64,000 bases of DNA from NCBI GenBank assembly GCA_018902385.1, contig JABSSW010000002.1:868001-932000 (forward strand), read 5' to 3'. A program made the translations under genes and the position numbers. The stretch comes from Physcia stellaris (taxonomy: Eukaryota > Ascomycota > Lecanoromycetes > Caliciales > Physciaceae). Under the pieces are notes generated by a model, which saw nothing but the letters and a program-made list of their open reading frames with translations, was not told the DNA's origin and did not search any database. Positions 42,203-54,137 of this stretch are shown here, in pieces; the first letter of the stretch is position 1; each line of letters starts with the position of its first letter.

Positions 42203-43349
42203 TCAGACAGCTTCTACAGAGTCACCCCAGATCGTGACCTTTGCATAATTTCTCGCCCAGGTCATGCGTCTCCCAGCCGTCTTACTCAACTTCTTCACAC
42301 CTCTCATGATATGGGTGTCATTATCGAAGCAGTCATCATCTACTTTGTCCTTGCAGACTGGCCACAGCGTCTTGGTCTCCATATCGCAGAACTTTCCTCC
42401 CGTAAGAGATACACAATCTGGCCCACGGGATATTTTACTCTCGCAAAGACTTGTGGCGGTATGCGTGTATATCTTGCTTTTTACGATTTGTTTGCCAACT
42501 AATACGGGTGGTACATAGCTTTTCGGTTTAAGAAGGTCGGTGGTTTGGTCAGCCCAATCAACGAACGCATCCCATTGAGCGGTTATCTCGGCACTTGACC
42601 TGGGGTGCTCATGGTAGGTAATGACTTCATGGGGCTCTCTCTCCTGTCGGAATTCCAGTCTCTCGCGGCGGTTGCAGTACCTTACCACCATGGTCAGAAA
42701 CGAGGAAGTCAATTAGCCTATCCCCACTGTGGATCAGGGTCGTAGCCTTTACCCTTATCGTTGAAGTCTGGGAAGTGTATTTGAAACCCGGTGATATCTC
42801 CTGGGGCGTCACCATTGCCGTCCATCCAGGTACATTCCACGGCTTTACCATCCAGTACGATATTAGCATGGTACCTACACAGAAACTTGTCAAGAGAGCC
42901 ATCCTCAATTACTTCTCGAGAGTACTGACCAGCTTTTGCCACATGTACGTGCCCAATTACCCACCCATCCCCAATTCTGGCCATCGGGCCAGACCATCCG
43001 GGTATATGAAAGACAGATAGCATTGTTATTTGCCGCCAATACAGCATAGGTTGGTTTGCCGGTTGAAGTATCTCGCACGCTAACATCGACGTAGGAACCT
43101 TCTTTGATACGTCGTGAATCCGTGTTCATACCAATAAAATGGCCGTCCTTGTCCCACAGCCGGACATCCGGTACGTTCGCCGTCCACATCCCTTCCTTTG
43201 TTCTCATCAAGCGCGACACCATATCGCATCACGGTTAGGCCTGGGTCAGAACGTGGATACGCTTGGAGAAACTCGTAGGTTGCGAGTGTGCTGTTCAGAG
43301 CACCATCTATAAAGCCAGAAATCACACCGACAGCGTATGCCACGTACAT
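42203..43349 (-). pseudogene. Secreted-protein family pseudogene
   Basis: Reading down the minus strand from ATG 43349, consecutive blocks of one protein appear in shifting frames: a hydrophobic start and ALNSTLATYEFLQAYPR; then EGMWTANVPDVRLWDKDGHF, TYAVLAANNNAICLSY and VWPDGQNWGWVGNWARTCGKSW; then CTWMDGNGDAPGDITGFQIH; and finally SLCESKISRGPDCVS and KFCDMETKTLWPVCKD. The order and motifs (AICxxY, WPDG..WxGxWxRxCG, W.D.NGD....GFQ.H, FC.M..KT.WP.C) are those of a large ascomycete family of secreted proteins of unknown function. The frame changes near 43210, 42930 and 42715, with no credible introns there, so I call it a pseudogene; a sequencing fault at all three places is less likely. Confidence 0.65.
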
Positions 43350-43764
43350 GATGCACAGATAAATGACCAGGCTCAATAAATGATGAATGATTAAGAGACA
43401 ATTGGGATTCTTGACTTGAGATTTGTAATTGAAGGTCTAGCCTAGTGTCTAAAAATAGTAGAGAAGCTCAGTGGTATTCGAAATTGAAGCTGGGCATCCA
43501 GGAATGACAGCCCGGCATCAGCCGGTTTGTTGGTTCTCAACGTAGAGTACTTTTGCGGTTGAGATTTGCGCCACCCTTGAATGTTCCGAGCTACCCGACG
43601 CCGAGTGATGCATTTCCAATGGTTTCGGGTCTTCGTTTGACCGGATATCGCGATATGTATCCTATCACCCGGAATTGGTGGCCTCCAATCGCTTTCTTGT
43701 CGTCACTGTGAGGCAGAGGGTGATGACAGCAAAAACGGGGCGATACCGTCGGCCAATATGGGAG
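43350..43764. other. Intergenic spacer
   Basis: No gene or repeat was recognised. Confidence 0.4.
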
Positions 43765-44115
43765 TCAACTAAAAGTGGAACACGGTGTCCAGCTCAGGCA
43801 CACGATGCGTATTCTCTTGGTGTACCTCGGACTTGGTGACTTGTTGCCCAAGGGAACTCTTGCGTCACCCAACCGCTGTGAGGATTCCCATAGTTTTCGT
43901 CGATCGTCAGAGACTTCACTGGTGTAAAGTTCAGCAATTGATGTGATCTTTCTACTGCAGTCACTTACAATGCTCTCATTTTTTGCCAACGACTTCTTAT
44001 GCTTCGTTAGCAACATGATTGTTCTTGGAACTTTACATGAACTACTTTCGGGAAAATTATCTGAAAGGCTGAGCATGAATAAAAGAAAATACCAAATGAA
44101 AATGTTGAGAAACAT
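43765..44115 (-). CDS. Possible small secreted protein
   Basis: A 116-residue minus-strand frame from ATG 44115 opens with a strongly hydrophobic MFLNIFIWYFLLFMLSLS, which would serve as a signal peptide or anchor. The rest is basic and S/T-rich with four cysteines and matches nothing I know. A good donor (GTAAGTG near 43970) lies inside the frame; if it is used the protein would end soon after the junction at about 50 residues. This is a weak call. Confidence 0.28.
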   Translation of the reverse strand: MFLNIFIWYFLLFMLSLSDNFPESSSCKVPRTIMLLTKHKKSLAKNESIVSDCSRKITSIAELYTSEVSDDRRKLWESSQRLGDARVPLGNKSPSPRYTKRIRIVCLSWTPCSTFS

Positions 44116-46517
44116 GTTGATATCAATTAAATCACTTGTGATGCAGAGATGATTCTATTATCAAGGCTTCGATGGGTAGTATCAGGTATGTCATCAAAGC
44201 AGAGTTTTAAATGTCGGAAAATTACTCACACAAAGTAAAAATTTGATTTAATTTGTACAAAAGTTATTCAAACAGTTTAGGACCGACGTCAGATGCACTG
44301 AGGTGCACTTAAATTACAGTCGTTTCTCGAAAATAAGATCGAAAATTGCAAAGTCACATTGACTTTAGGGAGATGACATCAGAACCATGAGAACAGATAT
44401 ATCAAATCTCTTCGAACTTGCTAATCTAAAAGAGTAGTAAAGTCGTAGTTCAAGCTCAGCGTTCTATTTACTGTGCTCAAAGGAGCTAAAGGGTCCATAA
44501 ACGAGAAATTGAAGAAGTCGATACGGAAATCTGCATCAGCATACATATTCTTGTCATAGTTGTAATGGCAAACACGAAGTAGCGAAGCTGGAGGATATAT
44601 GTGTGATAGGTATGAAGAAGACATACAACATCACTGATGCTGTGTTCGACAAGTGAAGTATGCGTAATTGTTAACTTCATTTAGTGTGTGAATTGCTTTC
44701 CTAAGAGACAATATTTAAAGATCCAAAATATGTTTGATACAATCCGACATATCCACTCACGCGATGATTCAAATAGAAAACGACGTTCAGAGCAGTATTA
44801 CTGGATTTTGAGCGTCTTGATTATCAAGTACGGTAACAAATGAGCGTCCTTTCTTGTGTGCCTAGACGCCTTTGTAGCGATGGAAGAGCAATAGGTAATA
44901 GGCATGTGAATGTGCGATTGACCCAAATGAGTCATCCTTGTGAATGTCTTCCAAATTGAAGAAGAAATTTACGATAGCGGAGGCGGAATATCTCTAGTGA
45001 TAAGCTCAGTCAGTGAGGGAATGTCAGCTTACGAACAGTCTTTTGGACTGAGAGAGTAGGTGAAACCAGCGCCACTTCCTCCATATCTGCGATTCTGCTC
45101 CGGCTGTCTGCTTGAATAGGAGTTTGGGGGAAAACTCGGACTAGGGGAAATAGGCCTTATCAATTTTCTCTCACCACCCCGCCGAATGCGGAAGTGAAGG
45201 TTCAAACCTATGATGAACCTTCAAAGCAGCAGTCCGCTAAGTACCTACTACATTGGAAAGCTTGATCGTGGGTAGTCGTTCATGAGGTTTGACTGTTTAT
45301 AGTGTTGCGAATTCGTTATTCTATCGCTTCGATACTTCATCCTAGAAGAATGACACGTAATGTACCTGTTAAAGAACGATTGATCGATGAAGTCTTAAGG
45401 TAGGATGCCAAGCGACAGGCCAATATCGGGTTTGGACGCTCAAAAGATGGGATACTTAGCACATGGGCATGAGGCTGAGATCAAGACCTAACAGGTCTAT
45501 TCAATGCGTAGAAATGCAATAGATTTATCGTGGTATGCTCTGAGTGCAGAATCTGCAGGAAGATTAGCTGCCCTAATGCCAAGCCAGGAAAGCTAATTAC
45601 ATAAGCAAGCTCTGATTGGCCCGTTTGACATTTTCGTGGGACGCCTGGAAACGGCGCGTACGAAATAATCCCAATCCTCTCCAACCCACTTCCCATTCTA
45701 GCATTTCGCTCTCACCATCAAATCCTCGACTTCCCGTTCCTCGATCTCATGCTCCATTCTTCCTCCAGAGACAAGAATTTCCACAAAATCTCTTTTTTTC
45801 AGCTGTCGACACGTGCATCTGCAATGACCATAGCAGCCTGGTTGGCCAAACCCATCGCAGCCACACTGTCGAGATAGTATGAGCAAGCAAACCTGCATAA
45901 GGACTCGGTATTTCGGGGGAGTTGTGATTGAGGAACGGTCGTTCAGCTACGTACGTATGCGTCGCTACAGACTCTGCACGGATCTCCGCCTTTGCATAGA
46001 GTGAGACAGTCTACTCCCAAGATTCCGAGTCAATTACCACATTACAGAGCCGTGGAAAGAGGATTTTTTATTGGAGAATTGCGATGGAAGTACAAAGTCT
46101 GAGTTCTTTGTGTATCCTAATGTCGCTTTCCTTGCACAGGACGTTGAAAAAGTGAAAGAGGACACGGGGAATACGAACTACTCTGGAATTTGGATAAGGT
46201 CAGTACGCGTTGTTATTACTGTACGTGGAGTCTTTTTCTTTGGCTAAATACAATACTAGTTGCTTTGGACTTACAACGCCAGCTTGACACGCAGGTCCAA
46301 TGGTGACTGCCTCTGCGCAAGCCGACAGTGAGGCGACTATGGATAGAAGGACCTTGGTGCAGTGCATGCTTCCCGTTACTGGCGAGAGAGGTTGAACTAC
46401 TGAGAAATGGCTCTGGAATCAAAAACCGACCAGGTTGTCAAGTGGCCACAGAGTTTGTGTAACTTGGAGAGAAAGGCCGTTGATGAGCTCTGGTGGTGAA
46501 GGCTCTTCTATTCCCGG
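44116..46517. other. Intergenic region, no gene recognised
   Basis: About 2.4 kb in which I recognise no gene, RNA or transposon. A perfect 9-bp stem with a 9-base loop lies at 45196-45222 (GAAGGTTCA and TGAACCTTC). It resembles a tRNA T-arm in sequence only, with no tRNA body around it. Confidence 0.4.
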
Positions 46518-46856
46518 ATGAGTCTATGCCTAGATGGGTCTCACACTTCACTACTGCAGATATGGTACGATGATTTTCCTCGGATTCAATCGTTGCCTAT
46601 CGATATAGTATTCTCGATGGTCGATCTATGGAGCTTTCCCTATCTGGCAGGTGTCGAGGATATTACGGATAGATGCTCCGTGATATGGGCGGGCAAGAAT
46701 AGTCTTTTGTCATGGAAAAAGGCGGATATCCCAGCGGCTTGCAAGTTCTGGCGTACATTAATGCTGACTTGGCGCCCTCGGGAACCAGGTTGCAGGTCAG
46801 CCGACCTCGTTTGTTTACCTCGGTTGACCCCATGGATTTCATCTGACCTCGGTTAA
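46518..46856 (+). CDS. Uncertain ORF next to AT-rich block
   Basis: A 112-residue frame from an ATG, with a protein-like middle (LLQIWYDDFPRIQSLPIDIV, LWSFPYLAGVEDITDRC, WKKADIPAACKFWRTLML). The composition is good and the hydrophobic pattern regular, but no family is recognised and the end runs into a repetitive stretch. It may be the surviving part of a longer gene cut off at the edge of the AT-rich block. Confidence 0.25.
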   Translation: MSLCLDGSHTSLLQIWYDDFPRIQSLPIDIVFSMVDLWSFPYLAGVEDITDRCSVIWAGKNSLLSWKKADIPAACKFWRTLMLTWRPREPGCRSADLVCLPRLTPWISSDLG

Positions 46857-46880
46857 TTTCATCTGAATTCGGTTGATCGA
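46797..46880. repeat. Degenerate short repeat at compartment edge
   Basis: Words of the form (G)ACCTCG(G)TTGA recur four times, twice preceded by TTTCATCTGA, just before the DNA turns AT-rich. Confidence 0.5.
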
Positions 46881-46920
46881 CTAGTGCGAAGCACATAGAA
46901 TGTATATACATAAGTAAAGC

Positions 46921-47496
46921 ATTTAATCATTTTTTTTCAACATTATACATATCATGAATGCATTCGCGAATTTCATCGACTTGAAACAAATAATAAGAGA
47001 TTTCTAATATATTCGTAACATATTCTTAACTGATTTAAACTCATAGTTGATTTCAGAATTTTCAATTGTTGATTTGAAATCGAAAAATGCTTTCGTAACA
47101 TTTTTTCGAAATCAAAAAAGAATAACAAATTATTATCAAAATGTTTACAATACATTAATAACATATTTTTTTCAAGTTCGACATAGAAATTTCGTTTTTT
47201 GAACAAAAACGCATTCAAGACGAGCGAACTTGTAAAAAGAAAAAAAATTATGAAACAAATCAATGATTTGATTGATTAACATGTTGTTAATATATTAACA
47301 ACATGTTAGATTGTTGAGAAAATTTCTGTAATTTCTGACGATAATGATTCAATGTCAATAACTGTACAAAAAATTAAATACAGCATCGAGTTTTCAGAAT
47401 TTTCAGAATCGTCGAATAAAGAAACAACATATGTTTTGAATTTGACAAATAAAAATTTAAAAAACATCAATGCTTTGAAAAACGTAAACGAAAAAA
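46921..47496. repeat. AT-rich motif-bearing DNA, left part
   Basis: Very AT-rich sequence with recurring ATTAACA and ATTGACA words. It includes a perfect 32-bp palindrome at 47277-47308 centred on TTAATATATTAA. It resembles the DNA beyond the Gypsy insertion (54138 onwards), as if one block had been split by the element. Confidence 0.6.
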
Positions 47497-47501
47497 TTAA
47501 C

Positions 47502-47821
47502 TGTAAGACTCGTACTAGAAATAGTATAGTCTAATGAATTATTGACATCAGAGATGTATAGTTTGAAATGTAGTATATTGATTTACTAATCGTTACAGAA
47601 CAGATTACGTTTTGCAACTGTTTTTTATTTGCATTCTATCTATTCAATCGTACGAATTCGATCGATTTCGACTGAAAGTATGAGCTTGTTGAGTTTATCG
47701 TTGATCGAATTGTAAGATGATTGAGACTGATTTTTTTCGAAATCATTCGAATTTCGATAATCGAATTGCTTGACGGAATGCGAGTCGCATTTTCGAAGAT
47801 TTTGAATTCTTATTTTTTACA
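47502..47821 (-). repeat. 3' LTR of Gypsy element
   Basis: 320 bp, paired with 53813-54132. TTAAC lies directly before it. Confidence 0.9.
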
Positions 47822-50800
47822 TACGTTTCTTTTTAAACATCGAAATCTCTTGAGATCAACATGTTAGCAGAAGCTCTGACGTATTTTGCTTGTCTTGATT
47901 TTGCATTGATTTGGAAAATCATTATGATCGTGATTTTCGCATTTCGAAATATCTTTGCTCGAATTCAATAGTCAGCTTGCGTTAAAAATCTGAGAGAACA
48001 TTTTTTTGAATGATTCAAAAAAAGCATAATTTGATGAATCAATTGTTTGTTGCTTTCATGATCGAATGTTTGATTTCGTATCATTCACAATTTTCGATAT
48101 GATAATTGACAATTGATTTGTTGACAAAAAGTTTTGAATTCGAACATCTTTTCATTTTTTCATTTTTTTATTTCGAATATCAACATCGATATCATGAAGA
48201 AATGTGTAACGCGATAAACGCTCATTAATCGCGATCGCATTGATATTCAAATTTTCGAAATTTTTTTTTATTTCATTTCACATTTTTTATTCAACGATTC
48301 ATCGTTCGATCAAATCGAACAACAATTTTTGAAAATGTTTTTGACACAATTCAGTTTTTCATGCGTCGTAAATTTTAGACAATAAATAGCACACAAAGTT
48401 TTTGAAAACGAAAATGTGTTAACATGCAATAAATATTTCAACTCACTTTTTTCTTGATTTTCGATGATTTGTTTTTTTATTGACATCAAATTTTTTCGAA
48501 TTCTCGTTATGAAATTGTCGCAAAGTTTTCCGAAAATGTTTGACAAGCGATGCAGACTTTCAAGTCGCGTTTTCATAATTTTTTCATTTCACGAAATAAT
48601 AGAGATCGAATTCGCTGTAAAGCTTGTTTGAAATTTCATTTGTCTTGAAGATTTTGCTGTTTTTGATGATTTCGATTTTATAGAATTTTTTCGTGATTTT
48701 CACTTTCATGTTTTCGTCGAGTTCAATATTTTCAACTTGATAAAAAAATTCAGAAAAATGTGACGTATGCGCGTTTTTTTTTCTCTTAAAATTAAACTTT
48801 TTCAAAAAAGAAACGTGAAAAACGTCGTGAATACGTCAGCGTTTGAGCAAATCTAAACGATAAGCTTGATTCTCTATAGTTTTTAGAATTTGAAATGAGT
48901 CAAAGAATTTTTATTTCAACTTTTTGTTTCGTTTAGTTTTGATGTTTTTATCGTTCAAATTCACGTAATTTTCGACGTTGTATGACATTGATTTCGTGCG
49001 TTCGTCTTTATACATCGTTTGTTGTTGTTGTGTCATGAGTAGATTGTTTTTCAGTATTCGAAGTAACTCAGTTAGATGTTCAGCGTGTTTCTTTGCGAAT
49101 TTGAATTTAATTTTCTTGTTTCATGTTTTCTCAAAGAACATGCGAAATGAATATTCAAACATAATTTCGAACGGAAAAATATTTGTGAATGCATGTTTGT
49201 TGTTGTTGTAAGCGAATTCGATCATGAGCAACAATTTTATTCAGTCATTTTGTTCGAAATTGACAAAGACGCGAAGAAATTGTTTCATGACGCTGTTCAT
49301 TCGTTCGATTTGTTCATCGATTTGAAGATGAAAAACGATTGACAATTTACGCTTGATTTTCAAGACGTAACACAATGCATCGTTGTATTTGAACGTGAAA
49401 ATGAAATCTCTGTCGATGACGATTGACGAAAGAAAATCGTGAAATCGAATGATTTCGCGAAATAAGATTTCGATCAGATTTTTTGCGAAAATCGTCTTAA
49501 TTATTGATATGTAATGAATTATTTTCGTTAGACGATTCACAATCACTAAGATCGAGTCGTAAATCGCTTCATTTCATGCTTTACTTGAAGAAAATTTTGT
49601 CACGAAATTCATGAAGAAATCAACTCACTTAAATTCAGAAATCGAAAGAAAAAAAAACTCGTCGTATGATTTGTGTCGTGCAATTTTGTTTCGTTTGCAA
49701 ACGACGCATGTTTCACAATGTTTCTTGATTTGCTGTCGCATTTCAAAAATTTCGATAGAGTTTTGATTCGATCAATAGTATTTTCGACGTATCAATTTCA
49801 ACGTTCGTTCGATGTCGAAATGATCAACGAACGAATTATCGTGATGTGCACGAATAACGTTTTCACGCAAATTTTTTGAAATGTAAACGACATCGTCGTA
49901 ATACAAAAGTTCATTTTTGTGTTGTCAACTGTCTGTTTCTGTTCTCGAAATAATTAATTCTCGACATATTTCAAAGACGAATTGATTTTTAACGATCAAG
50001 TCACGAACGAAATTCAACAATGAAAATGTTGACTCGTCGTTATATGTCGTTTTTTCTCGTAAAGCAATTTGTATTCGAATTTTATGCATTGCGTATTCAA
50101 ATACAATCGTTGATTTTAACACAAGAGTTTTTCATTCTATGAATGTCACGTTTGATTTTTGCTCAATCGAATGTTTCGAATTTTTTGAATTTTTTGAATC
50201 GGATGTTTTCGAAACAGCGCTGATTGAAATTCGATCTCGTTTTGAGTTTTTTGAATCAAATGTTTTCGAAACAGCGTTGATTGATTCGATTGTTAAGTCA
50301 TTTAAATGCGATCGACGCTTCATGTTATGCATCGCATTTATGAGTCGTCTCATGACATGCATCGCATTCATGATTTTGATCGCATTTATTTGCATTTTCT
50401 CGAAACGTTTCGAGTTTGCGATCAATGACTTTTGCAATTGTCTCAAGATTTGACGATTGTTTTCGACGTTTTTTTCAGTAATCGTCATGTGATCAAATCG
50501 TTTTGAAAGTTCGTCAGCAAAATTTTTGTTATCGAGACGATAATCGATTAAGAAATTATATCGATTCAGTTTTTGAGTTCATCGAATTTGACGTGACGAC
50601 AATTTAATTGTGATCATAAATTGTTTCAGATTGCGATGATTAATAAAAACAAAAATCTGCTTTTTTGCGTTTTCGAAATAGTGTTTTCATTGCTTGAACG
50701 AAATCACAATAGTCAGCAATTTCTTGTCATGAATTTCGTAATGACATTCGATCGAAATCAATTTGCGCGAAAAATACGCAACAGAATGTCAATGATTCTC

Positions 50801-53800
50801 GTCGTCTTGTTGACATAAAATGATTTTTAAAATTTTGTCGAACGCGTCGATTTCGATTCGAATAACACGTTCGAAGTCGAAATGACGTAAAATTGATGTT
50901 TCGATAAATGCTTTGCGAAATTGTTTGAAGATTTTCAATGTTTCGCTGATCAAAAAGATGTGAATATTCGATGATTTGTTGCGATTTCGACTTTGATTTC
51001 GTTTGCGTTTACGAATATTTTTTCGAAGTTTTTGTGATTTTTTTAGCATAACGATCAGAAATTCAGCAATTTTATTGAAGTGTTTAATGAATCGTCGATA
51101 AAAGTTAGCGATGTCGAGAAATTGCATGATGTCGAAAACGTTGCGAAATATTGATCACTGTTGAATAATTTCGATTTTTTTGTTTTGCATTTTCATTTTT
51201 TGAGAAGAAACGACGAACTCAAGAAAATTTATTTCGTCAGCGAATTATTTGCATTTTTCAAAAACAATGTATAACTTATTTTTTTTAAGACGATCAAGAA
51301 TTCATTTGATATCGTCGACATGAATTTCGACGTTCATCGAATAAATTACTATATCATTCAAATATACAATGACGTTAATATCGAGACGAGTCGTTAGAAT
51401 TTTATTGATGAAATTTTGAAACGTCGTCGAAACGTTAATGAAATCGAAGAAAAATACGTTATATTCGAAATGATCATATCGAGTACGAAAAATTGTTTTT
51501 CATTCGTTTTCATGTTTGATACGCAATCGATGATAAACAACAATCAAGTCAATGTTGATATATTTGACGATTTTGTTGAATTTATTTAAATTTTCATCGA
51601 TTAACGATAGAGAATATTTATTCTTTATCGTGAAAGCATTAAGATTTCTGTAATTCACGCATAATCGTAAGTTATCGTTTTTTTTTTTGACGAACAAGAT
51701 GAGCGTTTTTGCAAAAGATTGTGAAAATCGAATGAAATCGTTAGTTAAATGTTTCTCGATGTAAACACGTAATATTCGAAATTCATTTTCGAATAGAAAA
51801 TAAATTGATTCATGCGACGATTTTTTGTTCTTTTTTAAATCAATAACATGATCGTTTGAATCATGATTCGATAATTCGTAAATTTTATTTTCGCTATCGA
51901 GTTCTTCATACGTTTTTAAGATATCGAAAAAAATGATTTTGACATCGAGTTTTTTTTTTCATTTCAATCAAAACAAATTTTATTTGAACTCGTTTTGAAA
52001 CATGCATTTCATGCATGTCGAATTGCTTGTCAATATACATTCGTACGAACATGAAATACGTTTCGATTTCGTTATCGATGACGTTTATGATCAATTGTTT
52101 TGATTCGATGTTTTCGATACGACATGTGATGAAAATGAAATGTTTTTTTTTGCAACGTCAAATTTTGATATTGTCGTCGTTTCAATTCATTTTGATTTTC
52201 GAAAATTGTATTCAAAACATGTTTAACGTTAAATTTCAGTTCAGATTCACGATCAAAAACGATTTCTCGAAAAAGCGATTAATTTTCTTGACGTTTGACA
52301 TTTCGAGTTGTACGAAATAAACGTCATACGTTTTCAAACGATGATTGTCAATTGTTATTGCATCACAACTTAGAACTTTAAAACGACGAAAATTCAGTTT
52401 TTTCGCATAGACATGATTTATCAAATTAATTTTCGTTTTTGTATCGAATATTGTTTTCGATTCGTTTCAGATTTTGTTTTCGTTTTGTATGTTAATTTTG
52501 ATTTTGACGCATTTACGAATCACGAATTTTTTAAATTTTTTGCGTCGTTTTTTTTTTTTGTTAACATGATTTTTGTTCATGTTTGAAAAGAACGACGTAT
52601 CGAAGTCGAAATTCGAAAATTTTTTCTTTTTAGCGACTTGAACGAAAATCATCAAGTCGATTAGTTTTTTGATTGTTCAAAAATTTGATCAACGAAAATG
52701 ATTTTGTTTTTCTTGTTTGTGCAGATTTCGATTTGATGATTTGATTTGTCACAATTTATACAATTATTTTTGTTTTGAATTTTTTGAATTCGCTGACGAA
52801 TCAACGATACATTCGAATATTTTTCGATTTGATTGACTCGTGATTCGAATTGATTTTGTTAATATTTTTGATTTTTTTATTTTTGAATTTCGCAATTTTG
52901 AATTTCTCGTTCTCGCTTTCAAAGCTGTCAATATCGAACGAGATTTTACGCTTTTTGAAGTTTTTGAGTTTTTTTTTCAAAATTTGAACGTTTTTCATAC
53001 GCTTGAATCGTTCAAGCAATTTCGTTTTTGTGAAAATTTCTTTTTTTTTAAAAAGCATGCAGCGAAATTTCAGACGTAATTCGTCACGAAAATCGTTGAA
53101 TTTCATTGCTTTCGTGAATTTAAATTCGAATTTCAATTCAGCAAACATATTTATTCGTTCGACATTGTAATTTTTAATCGATTGACTGTGATTTTGTTTG
53201 TGCTTGCGATACTTTCTCAAAAAATTTTGTTGCAACGTGATTGCTCGTTCGATGTCGCTTTTTAAAAAGACTTTGAATTCGTTTCAAGTGTATTGCTTGC
53301 TTGAATGAGAATCGATTTTTGCGTTTCAGAATTTGTTCGCATTGTTATTTGATTTAAGATAAATATCAACGTATGCGATCTTGACTAGATTCGAAAATTG
53401 AATCATGTGATTCACGTTGTTTTGCGTGAATTGATTTTTCATTTGTTTGCAATATTTTTTTCACTTCTTGTAATTTTTTTTTTCATATTGATTCGATGTC
53501 GTCTCGATAATTTTCATGACGAAAGATTTTCAAACAAAATCAAAAGCAGAAGTAGATGAAATAGAAACAGATGAAATAGATATTACAAATTTCGAACGCT
53601 CAGTATTTCGAGTTTGCAATTTGATTTTTTTTTTATGATTTTTTTCGATTTGTTGCTTGTAATAAATCAATCAGAGAAATACGTCAACATTTTCGACAAA
53701 TTCAAAAAACAAATCATTATCAAAGTTCGACATGATGTATGCGAGACAACAAAACTGTATTCTGTTAAATATACACGAATGACATCATTCTGAAATATGA

Positions 53801-53812
53801 TAGCGATTAGAA

Positions 53813-54132
53813 TGTAAAATTCGTATTAGAAATAGTATAGTCTAATGAATTATTGACATCAAAGATGTATAACTTGAAATGTAATATATTGATTTATTAA
53901 TCGCTACAGAACAAATTACGTTCTGCAGTTGCTTTTTATTTGCATTCTATTTACTCAATCGTACGAATTCGATCGACTTCGACTGAAAGTATGAGCTTGT
54001 TGAGTTTATCGTTGATCGAGTTGTAAGATGATTGAGACTGATTCTTTTCGAAGTCATTCGAACTTCGATAATCGAATTGCTTGACGAGATGCGAGTCGCA
54101 CTTCCGGAAATTCTGAATTCTTATTTTTTACA
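53813..54132 (-). repeat. 5' LTR of Gypsy element
   Basis: 320 bp, paired with 47502-47821. TTAAC lies directly after it. Confidence 0.9.
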
Positions 54133-54137
54133 TTAAC

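Larger units (their letters stand above)
47502..54132 (-). mobile_element. Ty3/Gypsy LTR retrotransposon fossil with both LTRs
   Basis: LTRs of 320 bp at 47502-47821 and 53813-54132 start TGTAA and end TTACA, and the element is flanked by the target duplication TTAAC (47497-47501 and 54133-54137). Coding traces run on the minus strand in Gypsy order: gag-like basic sequence (about 52800-53235), a CCHC knuckle (about 52720-52765), protease region (about 52240-52420), reverse transcriptase (about 51500-51700), RNase H region (about 50790-51130), and integrase (about 49240-49550), recognisable by its VNRLTK-like and FHLQIDEQIERMNS-like stretches. A further C-terminal region at about 48310-48805 may hold a chromodomain-like module. 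The element is complete at its ends but is AT-saturated and broken in many places. The LTR pair is still similar, so insertion is not ancient, though RIP prevents dating by divergence. Confidence 0.9.

Noticed and set aside
45196-45222. tRNA-like GGTTCAAACCT hairpin
   Set aside because: The T-arm-like stem has no acceptor, D or anticodon arm at the right distance on either strand, so it is only a small inverted repeat.
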